In this document: positions 1-11,530 of the stretch, piece after piece
Layout: each line of letters begins with the position of its first letter
How positions within the stretch are numbered: the stretch's first letter is position 1
Assembly (NCBI GenBank): GCA_029532415.1
Contig: JAQOTA010000053.1
Location: 806,001-870,000, forward strand
Direction: 5' to 3'
DNA: 64,000 nucleotides
DNA from: Marasmius tenuissimus
Taxonomy: Eukaryota > Basidiomycota > Agaricomycetes > Agaricales > Marasmiaceae
Made by a program: the position numbers and the translations under genes
Notes under the pieces: generated by a model
What the model was told of the DNA's origin: nothing
Database searches by the model: none
What the model saw: the letters and a program-made list of their open reading frames with translations, nothing else

Positions 1-1318
1 ACCAAGAGATACAGTGAGTAAGAGCGCCCTTCACTGCGTGTGACGACTCACTGTATCCTCCCCCGCTGCAAATATTGTAGCCGCGGCACTTTTGATGTCT
101 TCGAGTTCTTCTTCCAAATTGCTTCCGGTGGTAGGGTCTCGCTCCCCAAGCTTTTCGAGATTATCGGACATGAGGCATTTTTGGATCGTTTTCGATTTCT
201 ATACTCACAGAGAATAAGTTAGGAAATCAATAGTTTTCAGAGTGTGAGACTCGTGCCGCACATACCATACCCTCCCTAACGAAGTTGATTGGGAAGTCGT
301 GTAGCTCTCGGACATCCCTATACCATCTGTCCCGAGCAAGTTTGATGTAGTGCCTTCCGGGAAACGGGAGCCAGGAGGGGAGGTGTCGAACTGTTCGGTG
401 ATAAATTGACGATGAGCATCACACACTGACCAAGGAGGCTGAACAACGAACGCACGCCAAGGCATGAGATCAACTGGGGTATTTCCTGGTGGCCCACAGT
501 TATTCAGAAAGTGCGACACGCGCTCTGCCATGCCCATGAACACGTCGTCTTCTGATTTGACTTGGTGTCCGTAGGCGGCTCGCATGATGTTCGAAACAGT
601 GAGTCTGGTAGAGGGCAGCCGATCAGCATGATGATATCGAGGGCGGTAATAGTACGGAGATCTACCGGTGAACGTAGCGCAATCCGTTTATCCCTCGATC
701 TCCTTTGTCCATAGATTCGTGATAGAGGTTTTTGACGAGTAATCTGGCTTCTTCAGCGAGGAACAGGTTGGACTCCATACTCTCCTTCTTTCCGAAGTGG
801 GCCGAGTACATCTTCCTGTGCTTAGCGAAACGTTTTGACTTGTAGGGCTGGAAGGTGAGCGCTGGGTTCCACCCTACCCTATTGAGGAGCGTGAGTTTAA
901 AGTAGAGGAGACGGGGGAGAGGAGGTACAGGTCGTTGAGAAGAATAAACTTGGGACGACAGCTATAAATTGCTCCTCTGTTCTCCAATAACTCTTGAGCG
1001 ACCTCGATGTTTCCTAGGACCACCATCTGACGATCAAAAATTGGGATAGATAGGTACATCACATCCCCTATACGGCGCACCGCGTAAATTCAGTGCTCCT
1101 AGTAACTATCAAGGCTCATCAAGCGCACCGTAGACCTTTGACCATTCACGAAACACATCTGCTTGGTTTTCGTTGGGCATGATGCGGAGGTGTCCGATGA
1201 TTGGGTCGCTGGGTGGTCCAGGTGGAAGGTTCGGTGAATTTCTTCGTCTCTGGAGGATCCATATCAGACACAAAGAAATGCCGGTAACTGGCAGGAGAGT
1301 TGAAAAGTCGATGCCCAT
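1..1318 (-). CDS. Cytochrome P450 (tandem copy 1), N-terminal part, cut by window edge
   Basis: Haem-thiolate monooxygenase of the endoplasmic reticulum; substrate unknown. The gene starts at the ATG at 1318, opens with a hydrophobic anchor followed by the proline hinge LPPGPPSDP, and runs through the I-helix motif AAGEDT, whose exon ends at 52. The rest (ExxR, haem loop) lies beyond the left edge. Six exons are visible with introns at the same places as in the complete copy at 2596-4743. All joins I tested keep frame, for example VYG/DVMY, NDL/VGWN and VHR/LTVSN, and I saw no lesion. The two copies are close paralogues, including the proximal promoter, so this is a recent tandem duplication. 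It resembles the agaricomycete P450s often annotated as O-methylsterigmatocystin oxidoreductase-like; that name says little about substrate. Family certain, function unknown. Confidence 0.85.
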
Positions 1319-1959
1319 GCAGACGTTATGGAGCGTGCTATAGTAGGAGAGAAAGAGGGCGGCTCGTGCCTGGCTAGGTCATACCAGAGGCCTCATATAT
1401 ATCTGAGAAGGCAGATACCAGAGTTGGTCAAATTAATGCCCTCCGCTTGTCGCGTAACGTCTGCCCCATTTATTCCTCGGCTAGGTCCACTGAATTCACC
1501 CGCCGGTCAAGTGCTCTTGAACGTTGTGACTCCCGGAGCGTGTGTGATTTGATATCGAAAGTCTGTAACAGCGGGAAGCAAAGTATTGGAGATACCACAG
1601 ATAGTCGTTGAGTTTTAAGTAGACAGGATGATTCCACGTAGCTATTCAGCGTTGGAGAAACTCGACGGGCGCTTGTTCCTCAAGGAGGAACAAATCGCTG
1701 GGAATTTTACGGAGCCGACTGGACAACCGTTAATCGTAGGACGAGCCTAGCCGAATTAGAGAGTCGTGTTGCGTAGAAAGTAATAGATTCGGCGGCTTCC
1801 AGTCTGATCACATGTAGTGCTTGGGGTAGCCAGAGACAAATTTTAGAATTTCTCCGAACCCAGTTTTGAAGCAGCCTGGCTGCCTAACACTGGACCTTTT
1901 TCGTCGAATCTGCAGAAAACACCGTGCGGGCTAGCTTCCTGTTTAGCGTTGAAGGCATA
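1319..1959. other. Intergenic, upstream of P450 copy 1
   Basis: About 1320-1560 is a diverged duplicate of 4740-4990, the upstream region of P450 copy 2. The remainder has only short shadow frames and I see no gene in it. Confidence 0.5.
1395..1402 (-). promoter_or_regulatory. Candidate TATA element of P450 copy 1
   Basis: An alternating TATATAT run lies about 80 bp upstream of the ATG at 1318, inside a stretch conserved with the promoter of the second copy (around 4790-4812). Confidence 0.4.
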
Positions 1960-2110
1960 GAGAGTCGGATGTTGAGATACGACATGGATATTGCGACTCG
2001 ACACCTCCGTAGGTAATCTGATTTGTGTCGGCCTCGTTGACCGTCACTTCGCGAGTTTGTCCCAATACATCGATTTGAACGAGTGACTCGGAGGAACGAA
2101 TGCATTGAGG
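1960..2110 (-). pseudogene. Relic of a small secreted-protein gene (5' part)
   Basis: The minus strand reads a broken copy of the first exon of the gene relic at 21430-22381. Shared peptide segments include QTREVTVN and a D-T-x-Q-I-x-YGG stretch, but a frameshift separates the initiating ATG (near 2105) from that segment. Similarity to 22200-22500 continues at DNA level to about 2250. I could not find the later exons, so this is a 5' fragment. The motif pattern recalls secreted or single-pass membrane proteins widespread in agaricomycetes; function unknown. Confidence 0.5.
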
Positions 2111-2595
2111 GTTTGAAGGACGTGAGAGAAAGATAACAGGTCCATAGAACTGTCCTGTCAGTTTTCGAATCTATATCGAAGTGGCCCTGTGTCGGTCGAA
2201 GTCAATGGTTCATCGTTGGCGTTAGATGGTGGTGGTAAGACTTAATCCGCGGCGGGAGTTCCTACAGTAACCAATCGATGAGGGGCGCTTAGGAGAACGC
2301 TCGTCTGCGGGCCGCTGCGGGCCGAGGCCTACTAACCTCAAACCATCACCAAGATCACTGACGCGGACGAGTTGTGATCCATTTCCTCAACATTCCCTCG
2401 ATTTGTAGTAACTCTTATACCTTGATGAGTGTACCTAGGACACGTCCCGCGACGTGTACATAATGATTTACGTGCCAGCAACGCCCCCTAGTCCTCGATC
2501 TCCGCAATCAACGCCTTCGCTTTTTCCGACCGTGGACGCACATGGAAGTTAAAAGGTACAACGCCACTAGGTAGGCAGAGAATCAGACTTGGACG

Positions 2596-4743
2596 CTAGT
2601 TGTACCGTGATCTCAAGAGTCCGTAAACATACCTGGTAAATCCCTCCGTAACAACCAAGTCCGGCATTACAGTGTTTCCACTTTCATCTTTCGGAGGCAG
2701 AATTTCCAGTGTTGCGAGGGTGCACGCGGCGACGTTCCAGATAGCCAAATCGGCAAAATGACGCCCTGGACATATCCTAATGCGAACATCGAAAGTAGTC
2801 AACATTGGGTAAAAAGAAGGATAGTCAGAATATGAGAGCACTGACCGCCTACCGAATCCCCAAACTGAAGGCAAGAACGGTTCCCCTCGTCCTTCGGGAA
2901 CGGGAAGGAATCGCGATGGGTCGAAGGCGGCTGGGTCCGAGTAGACGCGTTCGTCACGCGCCATTGCCCTGCAGACCGAGGTCAAAGAGACTCGGAGAAA
3001 AGAAACGCAGGGGCAGATACTTACCGAATGTTCGCGATCATGATTGTACCCTTCGGAATGAACATCCCCTTGTATACATCGTCTTGCAATGAACGATGAG
3101 GTATACCTATCCTCCCGAGTCAATCAGCCAAGTCACACATATCTTGGGCGAGTGAGAGCGGACCCAGCGGAGCTACACTATGCCACCTGGGGAATGGCCA
3201 GTCCGATTTCAACTTTCATATACACAGCACAGACGACGGACCTTAGGACCTCCTGAAGAACACACTCCAGGTATCTCAAACTCTCCCTATCAGCTGTAAC
3301 ATCCGGTAGTCTATCTTCTCCCACCACCGAGATGATCTCCTCATGCGCCCGCCCCTGTATAACAGGGTTCTGGATCATAGCCAGGAAGAAGATTGAGAGA
3401 GTTATGTATGTCTGCAAAATAACCATGAACCCAAGAGATACGCTGCGTTTCAAAGCTCACTGTATCCTCCCCGGCTGCGAATATCGTGGCCGAAGTACTT
3501 TTGATGTCTTCGAGTTCTTCTTCCAAATCGCTTCCGGCAGTGGTATTATGTTCCTCGAGCTTTTCGAGTTTCTCGGATACGAAAGATTTCTGGATCGTTT
3601 TCGATTTCTGTGTTCATAGACATCAAATTAAGGATCAGTTATTTCCAGGTCGTCGGACTCGCGCTGCACATACCATACCATCCCTCACAAAGTCAACTGG
3701 AAAGTCATGTAGCTCCCGGATATCCCTGTACCATCTCTCCCGAGCAAGGTTGATGTAATGCCTTCCGGGGAACGGGAGCCAGGAGGGAAGGTGTTGAACT
3801 AGATAGTGATAAATCGGAGATTGCAGTAAGCGTCACTCAACCAAGGAGGAACAACAACGCACGCCAAGGAAATAAATCAACTAGGGTATTCCCTGGTGGC
3901 CCACAGCGATGCAGCAAGTGCGATACGCGTTCTCCCATACCCATGAACACGTCGTCGTCCGATTTGACTTGATGTCCGTAGGCAGCTCGCATGATATTGG
4001 AAACAGTGAGTCTGGTAGAGGACAACCGATCAGCATTGCAACTGTCTTGGTGATGGCGGTACCAGTGCGGGAATTCACCGATGAACATAGTGCAACCCGT
4101 TTATCCCTCGATCTCCTCCTATAGATTCATGATAGAGATTCTTGACGAGAAGTCTGGCCTCTTCAGTGAGAAACGGATTCAAGGTCTCCGTGCTCTCCTT
4201 CTTTCCAAAATAGGTCGAGAGCATCTTTCTGTGCTTTGCGAAACGTTTCGACCTGTAGGGCTGAAAGCTGAGTGATGGATTCCACCCCATTCTATTGAAA
4301 AGCGTAAGTTTGAAGTAGGGGAGACGAGGCAAGAGAGTCGAGACGAACAGGTCATTGAGAAGGGTAAAAGTGGGGCGACAGTTATAGAACGCTCCTCTGT
4401 TGTCCAACAACTCTTGAGCAGCCTCGACGCTTCCTAGAACCACTATTTTGCGATTGAAAATTGGAATAGACAGGTACATTGTGTCCCCTGGATGCACAAA
4501 AGTTCAGTATATATTTATAGCAATTGGCGAGGTTTATCTATCATCGAACGTACCGTAGACCTTTGACCATTCACGAAACACGTCTGCCTGATTCTCGCTG
4601 GGCATGATGCGAAGGTGTCCGATTAATGGGTCACTGGGCGGTCCAGGTGGGAGGTTCGGCGGGTTTCTTCGTCTCTGGAGGATCCATACCAGACACAAAG
4701 AAATGCTGGTAATCGGTAGGAGAGTCGAGAAGTCGATGCCCAT
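2596..4743 (-). CDS. Cytochrome P450 (tandem copy 2), complete
   Basis: Complete haem-thiolate monooxygenase, modelled as 11 exons (4743-4554, 4487-4349, 4291-4079, 4011-3863, 3798-3674, 3607-3461, 3411-3242, 3186-3164, 3106-3025, 2968-2846, 2776-2596). The phases sum to 1542 nt, or 513 residues, normal for the family. Visible marks are an N-terminal membrane anchor, hinge LPPGPPSDP, I-helix AAGEDT (about 316-321), K-helix E375-x-x-R378 and haem loop WGFGRRICPG with ligand Cys456. The usual first Phe of FxxGxRxCxG is Trp449. One exon is only 23 nt. I found no stop or frameshift after splicing, so it is probably functional. It is the neighbour and paralogue of the gene at 1-1318, in the same orientation. 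Redox partner would be cytochrome P450 reductase; substrate cannot be read from the sequence. Confidence 0.88.
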
Positions 4744-4800
4744 GGACGCTGTGGAGAGAAAGAAGGCGATTGGTGCCTGGCTAGGTCATAGCAGAGGCCC

Positions 4801-4812
4801 CATAATATATAT
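4801..4812 (-). promoter_or_regulatory. Candidate TATA element of P450 copy 2
   Basis: An AT-only TA-repeat tract lies about 60 bp upstream of the ATG at 4743 and is conserved in position with copy 1. Confidence 0.4.
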
Positions 4813-5374
4813 AACTGGGAGGGCGAATACCAAAACCCCTCAAACGCCCTCCGAATGCCGCCTTGTCATGCGTAATTTCTGCCACATTCATTCCTTTACT
4901 GGGTCCAAGCACCTGTCGGCCAAGTGCTCCTGGATTTACGACTCTAAAAGCGAAAGCGCGTGTTTTGAGACGGAGATCCTGTAACGGTGGGTAGCATATG
5001 AGATAGCAGGATGAATCAGATCATTTCACACTGAAGGCAGCTGCATGTGGGTGAGGAGTAAGTCGTCGGGCGCTTGCTTTAACCAGGTTTACAGCTTTGA
5101 CGCCGATCGCCCGAAATGGCATCCAGACCGATTGACAGCTTTGACCGGGACCCCTTCCGGCGCGAGCAAATCACTCACAATCAGATGCAGACCAAGCGGC
5201 GACTGATCGCGGGATGAGCCGAGTAGAATCATAGAATGATCGTGCTGGGTAGAAAGAATCGATAAATTCAGCGGCTTCCAGCCAGGTTAGTACATGTAGC
5301 GCTTGAATAGTACCTCTACTTGAATGAATAGACATCGGAGATTTAGGCGCTGCATATCAAGTCCTCCCAGTGTC
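4813..5374. other. Intergenic between two P450 genes
   Basis: No gene seen. The part near 4813-4990 is shared with the upstream region of P450 copy 1. The rest is the 3' flank of the next P450. Confidence 0.5.
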
Positions 5375-8059
5375 CTACCTGGCGGGAGCAATTTTAATGG
5401 GTAACTTGGCGGCGTCTCCTCCCTTTACAACTGGGTTGGCGACGGGGTTGCTCTGCCAGTATATGTCTTTGTCCGAGAGACTAAACTCGAACGTCTCCAC
5501 AAGTCGGAAAAGTACCACCTCTGAAACGGAATTGTCAGATGTCGGACCGCGAGAAGTGAACATAGAATGCATACTCATTTCAAGCTGTGAGAACTTGAAT
5601 CCGCTAAAATCAGTCACCATTAGTTCGCTCCAGTAACAACAATTCGAGGGGATCAACACGAACATGCATGAACGTCCGCCACCTATGAAGGTCATCCTAC
5701 ACAAATAAGGCCGTTTAATACTAGCCAAAAGGAGGTTCGGTGAAAGAACTTACAGGTGAGAATAGACGCCGGGAACCTTCGCGTCGGTGAGAGCTGAAGG
5801 GAGGGAGGAGAGCCATCGTTCAGGCTTCCATTCCGTAGCATCAGGTCCCCATAATTCAGGGTTTCGGTTGGCATTGACGATATCGATATGGATCTTCGTG
5901 TGGGCAGGAACCGCGATTTGGTTGATAACAGACCCATCGGTGCATTTGACGGGGGTGCTAAATGGTACAATCGCATCCTGGGTGGACCTGAATAGTCGGG
6001 TGAATCAAAGTCAATGCCGGTCAAAGAAGTGAATGAGAGCACGACTTGCTCGCGTGTAACTCGTGTGGAAGGTGGGTATCTGTATCAATGAGTTGTTCAA
6101 AACATGTTCCTCCTTTTTATGAGCCTCACACAAATGCTTACAGTCGCAGGGTTTCTCGGCATATAGCATCAAGGTAAGGTAAAGCCACCAACACATCGTG
6201 CGGAACGTCTTCTCCTCCCTGAGCTTCTCGAGCCGCGCGAAGCTCTTGACGGAGTCTCGATTGCACTTCCAGATTCTGAGATAGCAAGTGGAATGCCCTT
6301 GCTAACGCACTCTGTAGGACGAGGAGTTGTTCGGAGTGAGAATCACATCAACAGGCTCGTCGAGTAACACATACCGATGTGGTATCCATCGCAGCGAAGA
6401 TGAGGGTACTGACAATGTGTTTGAGTACATCGCTCGAAGGGGAGTAGGATCAAAGTCACTCACGACATCTGTGTAGGAAGAGACCAGTGTCAGAGTCCGA
6501 ATCACAAAGAATGGAGACTTGTCACTTACTTGACCAATGAGCTCTTCCTCGCTAAGCTTGTCCTCGTCGGAAGCTTTCATGTTCTGGTTCACTATATCGG
6601 TACGGTCAAAAGCCCGGTGACCCAAACGATGATAACTGAGACTTACTTAAAATACTCATGATATCCTTCCCCCTACTCATTTGCTCGTGAACAGCTTCGT
6701 CTCCTGCCTCTAAAGCGCGTAACTTGCCCTGGTAAATTTCCGTGGATAGTTCGTACATAGTATCCGAAAGCTTTCTCATTTCTTGTAAATCCCGTATCGG
6801 AAGGTGAAGCGCGAAAAATCGAAGGAACCAAGGAGGGAAAATCTTCACCAAAGGGGTGACCAAGAGTTGTTGTACCGCCGTCGTACGTCCAATCAAAGGT
6901 CTGAAGATGGTTAAGTCCCCATTCCGAGTGTGAAAGTGACGAGAAATCTTACAACAGCGCTTTTAGTGCCGCCGGGTATGGATGGGCGCACGTCTCGTCA
7001 ATCAGGGGATCGAAAGAATACCCCAGGCCGGATTGTCCGATTAGCTCGAGTGCCGTCCGAGACGACCAAGAGAGTATATCGATCTGGAGGGCGGTTAGGA
7101 GAGTTTAGAAGCGGAAAGTTTGATTCGTGTCGTACCTCTTGCTCTCCCGTAGAGACTGCCTTTTCCAAAGTACCTGTGAGCTAAGAATCACGGAATGAAG
7201 TGGTTAGGTCAATCAGAGATCTTGAAACTTCGAGAGAACTTACCCGTTTGACAACGTCGTAAAATAGCGGCGCTGAGATTCTGGTATTCAGAGACAGCTG
7301 GAGCGGACGTTATTGAGGGAGTCTTACTCATGTCTCGGAGATGGGCAGCAGAGAACACAGGTTGGAGCATTTTACGTTGCTTGCGGTGCTGTTCTCCTGA
7401 CGTTGATAGCAAACCCAGGCCAAATACAAGCCTGTCCGTTCTATTGAGACAGTAAGAGGAGTGTCAGCATATGAGATTGAAGAAGTGGGACGAACGTAAG
7501 CACAGTTGAATCCTGTTCAAAGCTCTGTTGATCCTGGTGTCCGATGCTATCGTCAGATTATCTGGGATAGCTATAGAGCTGATAGACGAACCTTGACGAG
7601 TATGTGATACATCGCCTTGGGATCAAAAGTAGTGAGGTGTTTTCCCTAACACGAAGTTGACTGAGTGGCGGGCCTGACGGCGTGAACGACAAGTCTTAAC
7701 TCACCCCCAACGATGTGCTGATCGTAGAAGTCGGCCCATCTACGCCACTCCGAATCAGGAATGCCGTTCGACCGCCATTTATTGCAAGTCCCACTTACAT
7801 TGCGTTTGGATCTGTGCCAAAAGGTCCCATGCGTTGGGCCCAAACAACTCGCTGACTTGACCTTTATTGGCAAATAAATGAGTGCACGACTTACAAGGAG
7901 AAGGTGAGCTACTATACCTTTGATCCAGGACACGGGGCGGGGTCCAGGTATCTTGTTCAACATGCGTCGGGACGACCATTGTCGGAGAAGAACCCAGACC
8001 GCGTAAGGAACTGAGACTGCAAGTAATGCTTGCAAAAGAAGGTCGAAGGAAGGCAACAT
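5375..8059 (-). CDS. Cytochrome P450 of a second family, about 19 exons with a 5-nt micro-exon
   Basis: Haem-thiolate monooxygenase of about 555 residues, not closely related to the two P450s to its left. It begins MLPSFDLLLQALLAV (membrane anchor), then the proline hinge NKIPGPRPVSWIKG. Next come a QHRKQRKMLQPVF C-helix block, I-helix FAAMDTTS, K-helix E-T-L-R in CRETLRL, a PERW motif in the P-E-R-F position, haem loop FIGGGRSCIG with the ligand Cys, and a C-terminal tail ending KLPIKIAPAR before a stop at 5375-5377. The coding sequence is chopped by short introns. Each splice I followed keeps frame and gives a family-like protein, provided a 5-nt exon (6464-6468) is included just before the I-helix. 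The pattern resembles agaricomycete families of the CYP5150/CYP5037 kind, from memory only. It looks intact; substrate unknown. Confidence 0.82.
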
Positions 8060-9757
8060 GATTCGAGTGGTGCTCTGACTTACGATGGGGCAATCCTAGT
8101 GCTTATAATCTACCTACAGGCCCGGCCAAGTAATGAGAGGTTATGCGATGGGTCTTGGAACCACGGGTTACTACCCGACGTCGTACTGACTCGAACAGCA
8201 ACGAGAAGGAGACAGAAATAACAACAGCCTGCTGCATGCGAAGGTTTCTTCGGCTCCGAAAGTAGGTTCGTGAATCGTGACTAGTTTTCTGATGCCGGCA
8301 AGAGTTGAGTAGATGTAATCGTAGGTAGGCGATTACTGAAAGAGTCCGCCAGTACATCCTGCAGTTCTGAGTTTTCTGTACAATTTCGAGCGTTGGGGGC
8401 ACGAGAGAGATTGAAGACCTGAATGGCTTGAAAATTAATAGGCAACTAAAGGGGTAGACTTGGGATGGTATCTAGAAGCCATAATTTTTTCGGCGCGCGA
8501 TGGCAATACCACGTAAGCCCACTTTACCGTGAAGTTGAACTCCCTTGAGGGTATCCAGTGAAGGAATGTTTACGAAGGCATGCGCAAAGGTGTTATAGCG
8601 ACCCGCGAACCCGCTGAGGAGGTAGTCAATGTGGTCGTGGCGACCGTAAGAAATCTCGTCCACCGACGTTGTAATTGCCATACACCTGAGGAGGTCGTGA
8701 CGAGGCATGGCTGACGGTTTTAAGGGTCACCCATGCGGCTTGCGGAGAGGATCCGGATGCCAGCAGTGGGTCGTCGAGCCAGCTTAAAAATGTAAGTCAA
8801 AACAAAGAAGCGCCTCTTATGAAGATCGCCATTTCTGGACTTGAGGTTGATGATCGGTCCTTTCAGGTTTGAAGCGTTGTAAATTATTAGCAAGGAAGAA
8901 CCGTTTGCGAGTTAGATGCTGACTTGAAAAGTTTTGCCGTTCCCTACGGTGCTAGTGGCCCTCATACCATTCATCAGAGTTTTGATCAATGAAGTGAGCT
9001 TCGTTACAAGAAATCACAAATCAAATTAGCCCGAGCTTTCGGAGAATCCTTCGTAGCAAGTTCTTCTCAGCTTTTCTGGTCAGGTATTGACAATCAAGCA
9101 TGTCGCAGGCTGATAGTGAGATACTGTGAGAGAGAGGAAAGTAATTCCCAGGCAGCCGCGCACGCTGCGCAACAGCACATTACGTATACACTTCGTTGAT
9201 TTGTTCTCATACCCGGCCCTCACCTTACGACTCCGAGCCTATGTTCAAGACGTTCGACAACACCTGCTGGACTCAATTGAAGATATCACCTTCTAAGGCT
9301 CGATTTTGAACGATAGGATTCCACGAGGCTCACCTTTTGCTCAGACTAACAAATTGACAGAGTGGTTTGCATTTGCTGTACCTGCTTGATGCCGGAGGAC
9401 TTGAGACCGGAAAACATTGTTATCATGGAAGTTATGGCCAACTTATGGCACGCAAGTCATCTGCTGGCATAAGGTCACGGTGCGTCGAATGATTCTCTTC
9501 AGAATTCAGTACAGCTCAACTATCTACAGATATCCGCATGAACAGTGTCGAATCATACTCGAGGAGCGGCGCCCTCATGGATCTGAATAAAAATCAGATA
9601 CGCTCGCATCGCGAGCAGACGGTGATTACCTACCACCGTCCTTATCATATCGCAGCTCCTCGCAGCCTCATATGACTCCCGAGCGAGCAATATAAGGCGA
9701 ACAGCTGCCTTTTCTTTCACTACCACCAAACTATCCGACGACAGCACACAAATCGAC
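8060..9757. other. Intergenic between P450 and SDR genes
   Basis: No gene recognised on either strand. Short open frames such as the minus-strand one at 8472-8708 have no splice context or motif. From about 9360 the sequence belongs to the duplicated SDR/DUF3455 unit, because 9420-9560 matches 12960-13110. Confidence 0.5.
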
Positions 9758-10843
9758 ATGCCAGCTGACGATTCTGCTCGAGATCAGTTAACGAGTCGGA
9801 CGATTCCGCAACTGAAGCTTTCAACTCCCTCGAATCCCCTGACTGCCCCCGGAATCCTTCCACCAGGACTCTCTCCTGCTGAACGTGCGCAGCGGCGCTT
9901 TGCAATTCAAGGAAATGCTATAGGTCAGATTTTTTTCTTCCATCTGCCATTCTTGTACTCGTTCTGAGGCTGATGTGTATCTCAGTCACCGGCGGATCCG
10001 GTGGAATAGGTCTAGTCGTCATACGCGCCGTTCTCGAGCACGGTGCTTCCGGAATCGCGATACTTGATGTTCGAGGCTCGCTTGACACAGCCAAGGAATC
10101 GATCGAGGCGTTGAGAGGGGATTTTCCGAATGCAAAGATTATCGCCCTTGAAGTGGACGTTCGAGACGAAAACCAGGTTGAAGCGAGGGTGAAGGAGGTT
10201 GTCGAGCAGCTGGGCAGCGTGGACATGCTACTTTGCCTTGCCGGGGTTGTGCACACCCAACACGCAGAGGAAACTGCCATCCGAGATTGGAAGAGGCTGA
10301 TGGACGTGAACACGACGGGTAGTTGGCTATGTGCTCAAGCTGTGGGAAGGTAAGCGATCTATCGGATATTCGTTCATCAGGGGGATCGCTCAACAGAGAA
10401 CAGACAGATGATAGCTCAGGGTACTGGTGGAAGCATCGTCCTTACGGCGTCCATCTCCGCGCACCGAGTCAACTTCCCACAGCCGCAAGTCGCGTACAAC
10501 ACTTCGAAGGGTGCCATCTTGCAACTGGCACGTTCTTTGGCAGCCGAATGGGCTCGATATGGCATTCGTGTGAATACCGTCAGCCCAGGATACATGGACA
10601 CCATCCTGAACCACGGAGAAGGACTTGAGGAGTGCAGAAACATGTGGACGAGCAGGAATCCGATGGCCAGGATGGGAAATCCCGAAGAATTGACAGGTGG
10701 AATAGTCTTGCTTCTGAGTAAGATCGCGGGAAGGTATATCAACGGGGCTGATATTGTGGTTGACGGTAAGCAGATTGATCATAACACTGAAACATCTGTT
10801 TGCTTATCGCCGTCATTTAGGCGGAGGCGTAGTATTATACTAG
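9758..10843 (+). CDS. Short-chain dehydrogenase/reductase, sorbitol/arabinitol-dehydrogenase-like
   Basis: Classical SDR, an NAD(P)(H)-dependent alcohol/ketone oxidoreductase with a Rossmann fold, probably cytosolic. Four exons (9758-9923, 9986-10349, 10404-10765, 10821-10843) keep frame and give 304 residues. The cofactor motif TGGSGGIG sits at about 57-64, across the first splice junction. The catalytic Ser is about 195 (TASISAH), Tyr208 and Lys212 form YNTSK, and the C-terminal loop ends INGADIVVDGG. The usual NAG of the fourth strand reads LAG. The overall look recalls fungal sorbose reductase/D-arabinitol dehydrogenase-type SDRs; exact polyol or ketone substrate unknown. It is followed on the same strand by the DUF3455 gene at 11531, and the pair is the unit that was duplicated. 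The paralogue at about 13.3-14.4 kb is dead. Confidence 0.85.
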
Positions 10844-11414
10844 GCAGACGCCGATCAGCATGTTCGCTGAGCTATATTGAACAGAATCGCACTCACAGTT
10901 TTACATCGACCGCGAAAAGGGCGTGAACTGGCACCATCGAGCGCTCAAATATCAGGCGCGCAGCCTATGTCAGGACTGGAGGAGATGGCTTCTTTCCCTC
11001 GTTCCCTTCGAAGGTGGCCTAGGGTGCTCGGTTGGGAACCTTTGGGATCGTGCGTGCGTCGATGTGGCTCGCTCACACGACGAAGCCCTTCACTCAATGA
11101 TGACCGCCAGTTCTTTTTTACCATCAATATCAAAGTGTTGTTTGATTGTTCGACACTTTAGGACAAGCCTGAGCAACTCACAGCTTTAGCCCCACGATTG
11201 TTCGGGTGCCATCATCCTATTGACAGACTTTGACCTCATGCGCCCCGAGCTTGAAGCTTGAAGCTCGACCAGTTATATTTATAGGCGTGCCTTAATCGTC
11301 TCCAACTCACCTGTCATCCTCACAGAAGCACGGTTTCAGAGTTATATTCCCTTGAAGGGTCGTCGTACTCTGCCCCTAGTTATTGAGAAACATGACGTTA
11401 ATTTCGAATTTCGG
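10844..11414. other. Intergenic between SDR and DUF3455 gene 1
   Basis: No gene seen. The stretch 10960-11115 reappears at about 19510-19660, upstream of DUF3455 gene 3. It shares GATGTGGCT...TCACACGACGAA and GATGACCGCCAGT, which shows that the third unit once included this flank. Confidence 0.55.
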
Positions 11415-11421
11415 TATAAAA
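11415..11421 (+). promoter_or_regulatory. TATA box of DUF3455 gene 1
   Basis: TATAAAA, 116 bp before the ATG at 11531. The two paralogues have the same box 112 and 109 bp before their starts. Confidence 0.7.
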
Positions 11422-11530
11422 CGAAGGACTTGGGCATAGAAGAACTCACCGCTTCAGGTCCGTTTTTTCCCAAATACCCAACAGCCTTCCAGCGGCGAAA
11501 CTTCCCCCCCCCCCCAGTTCACATTCCGCC

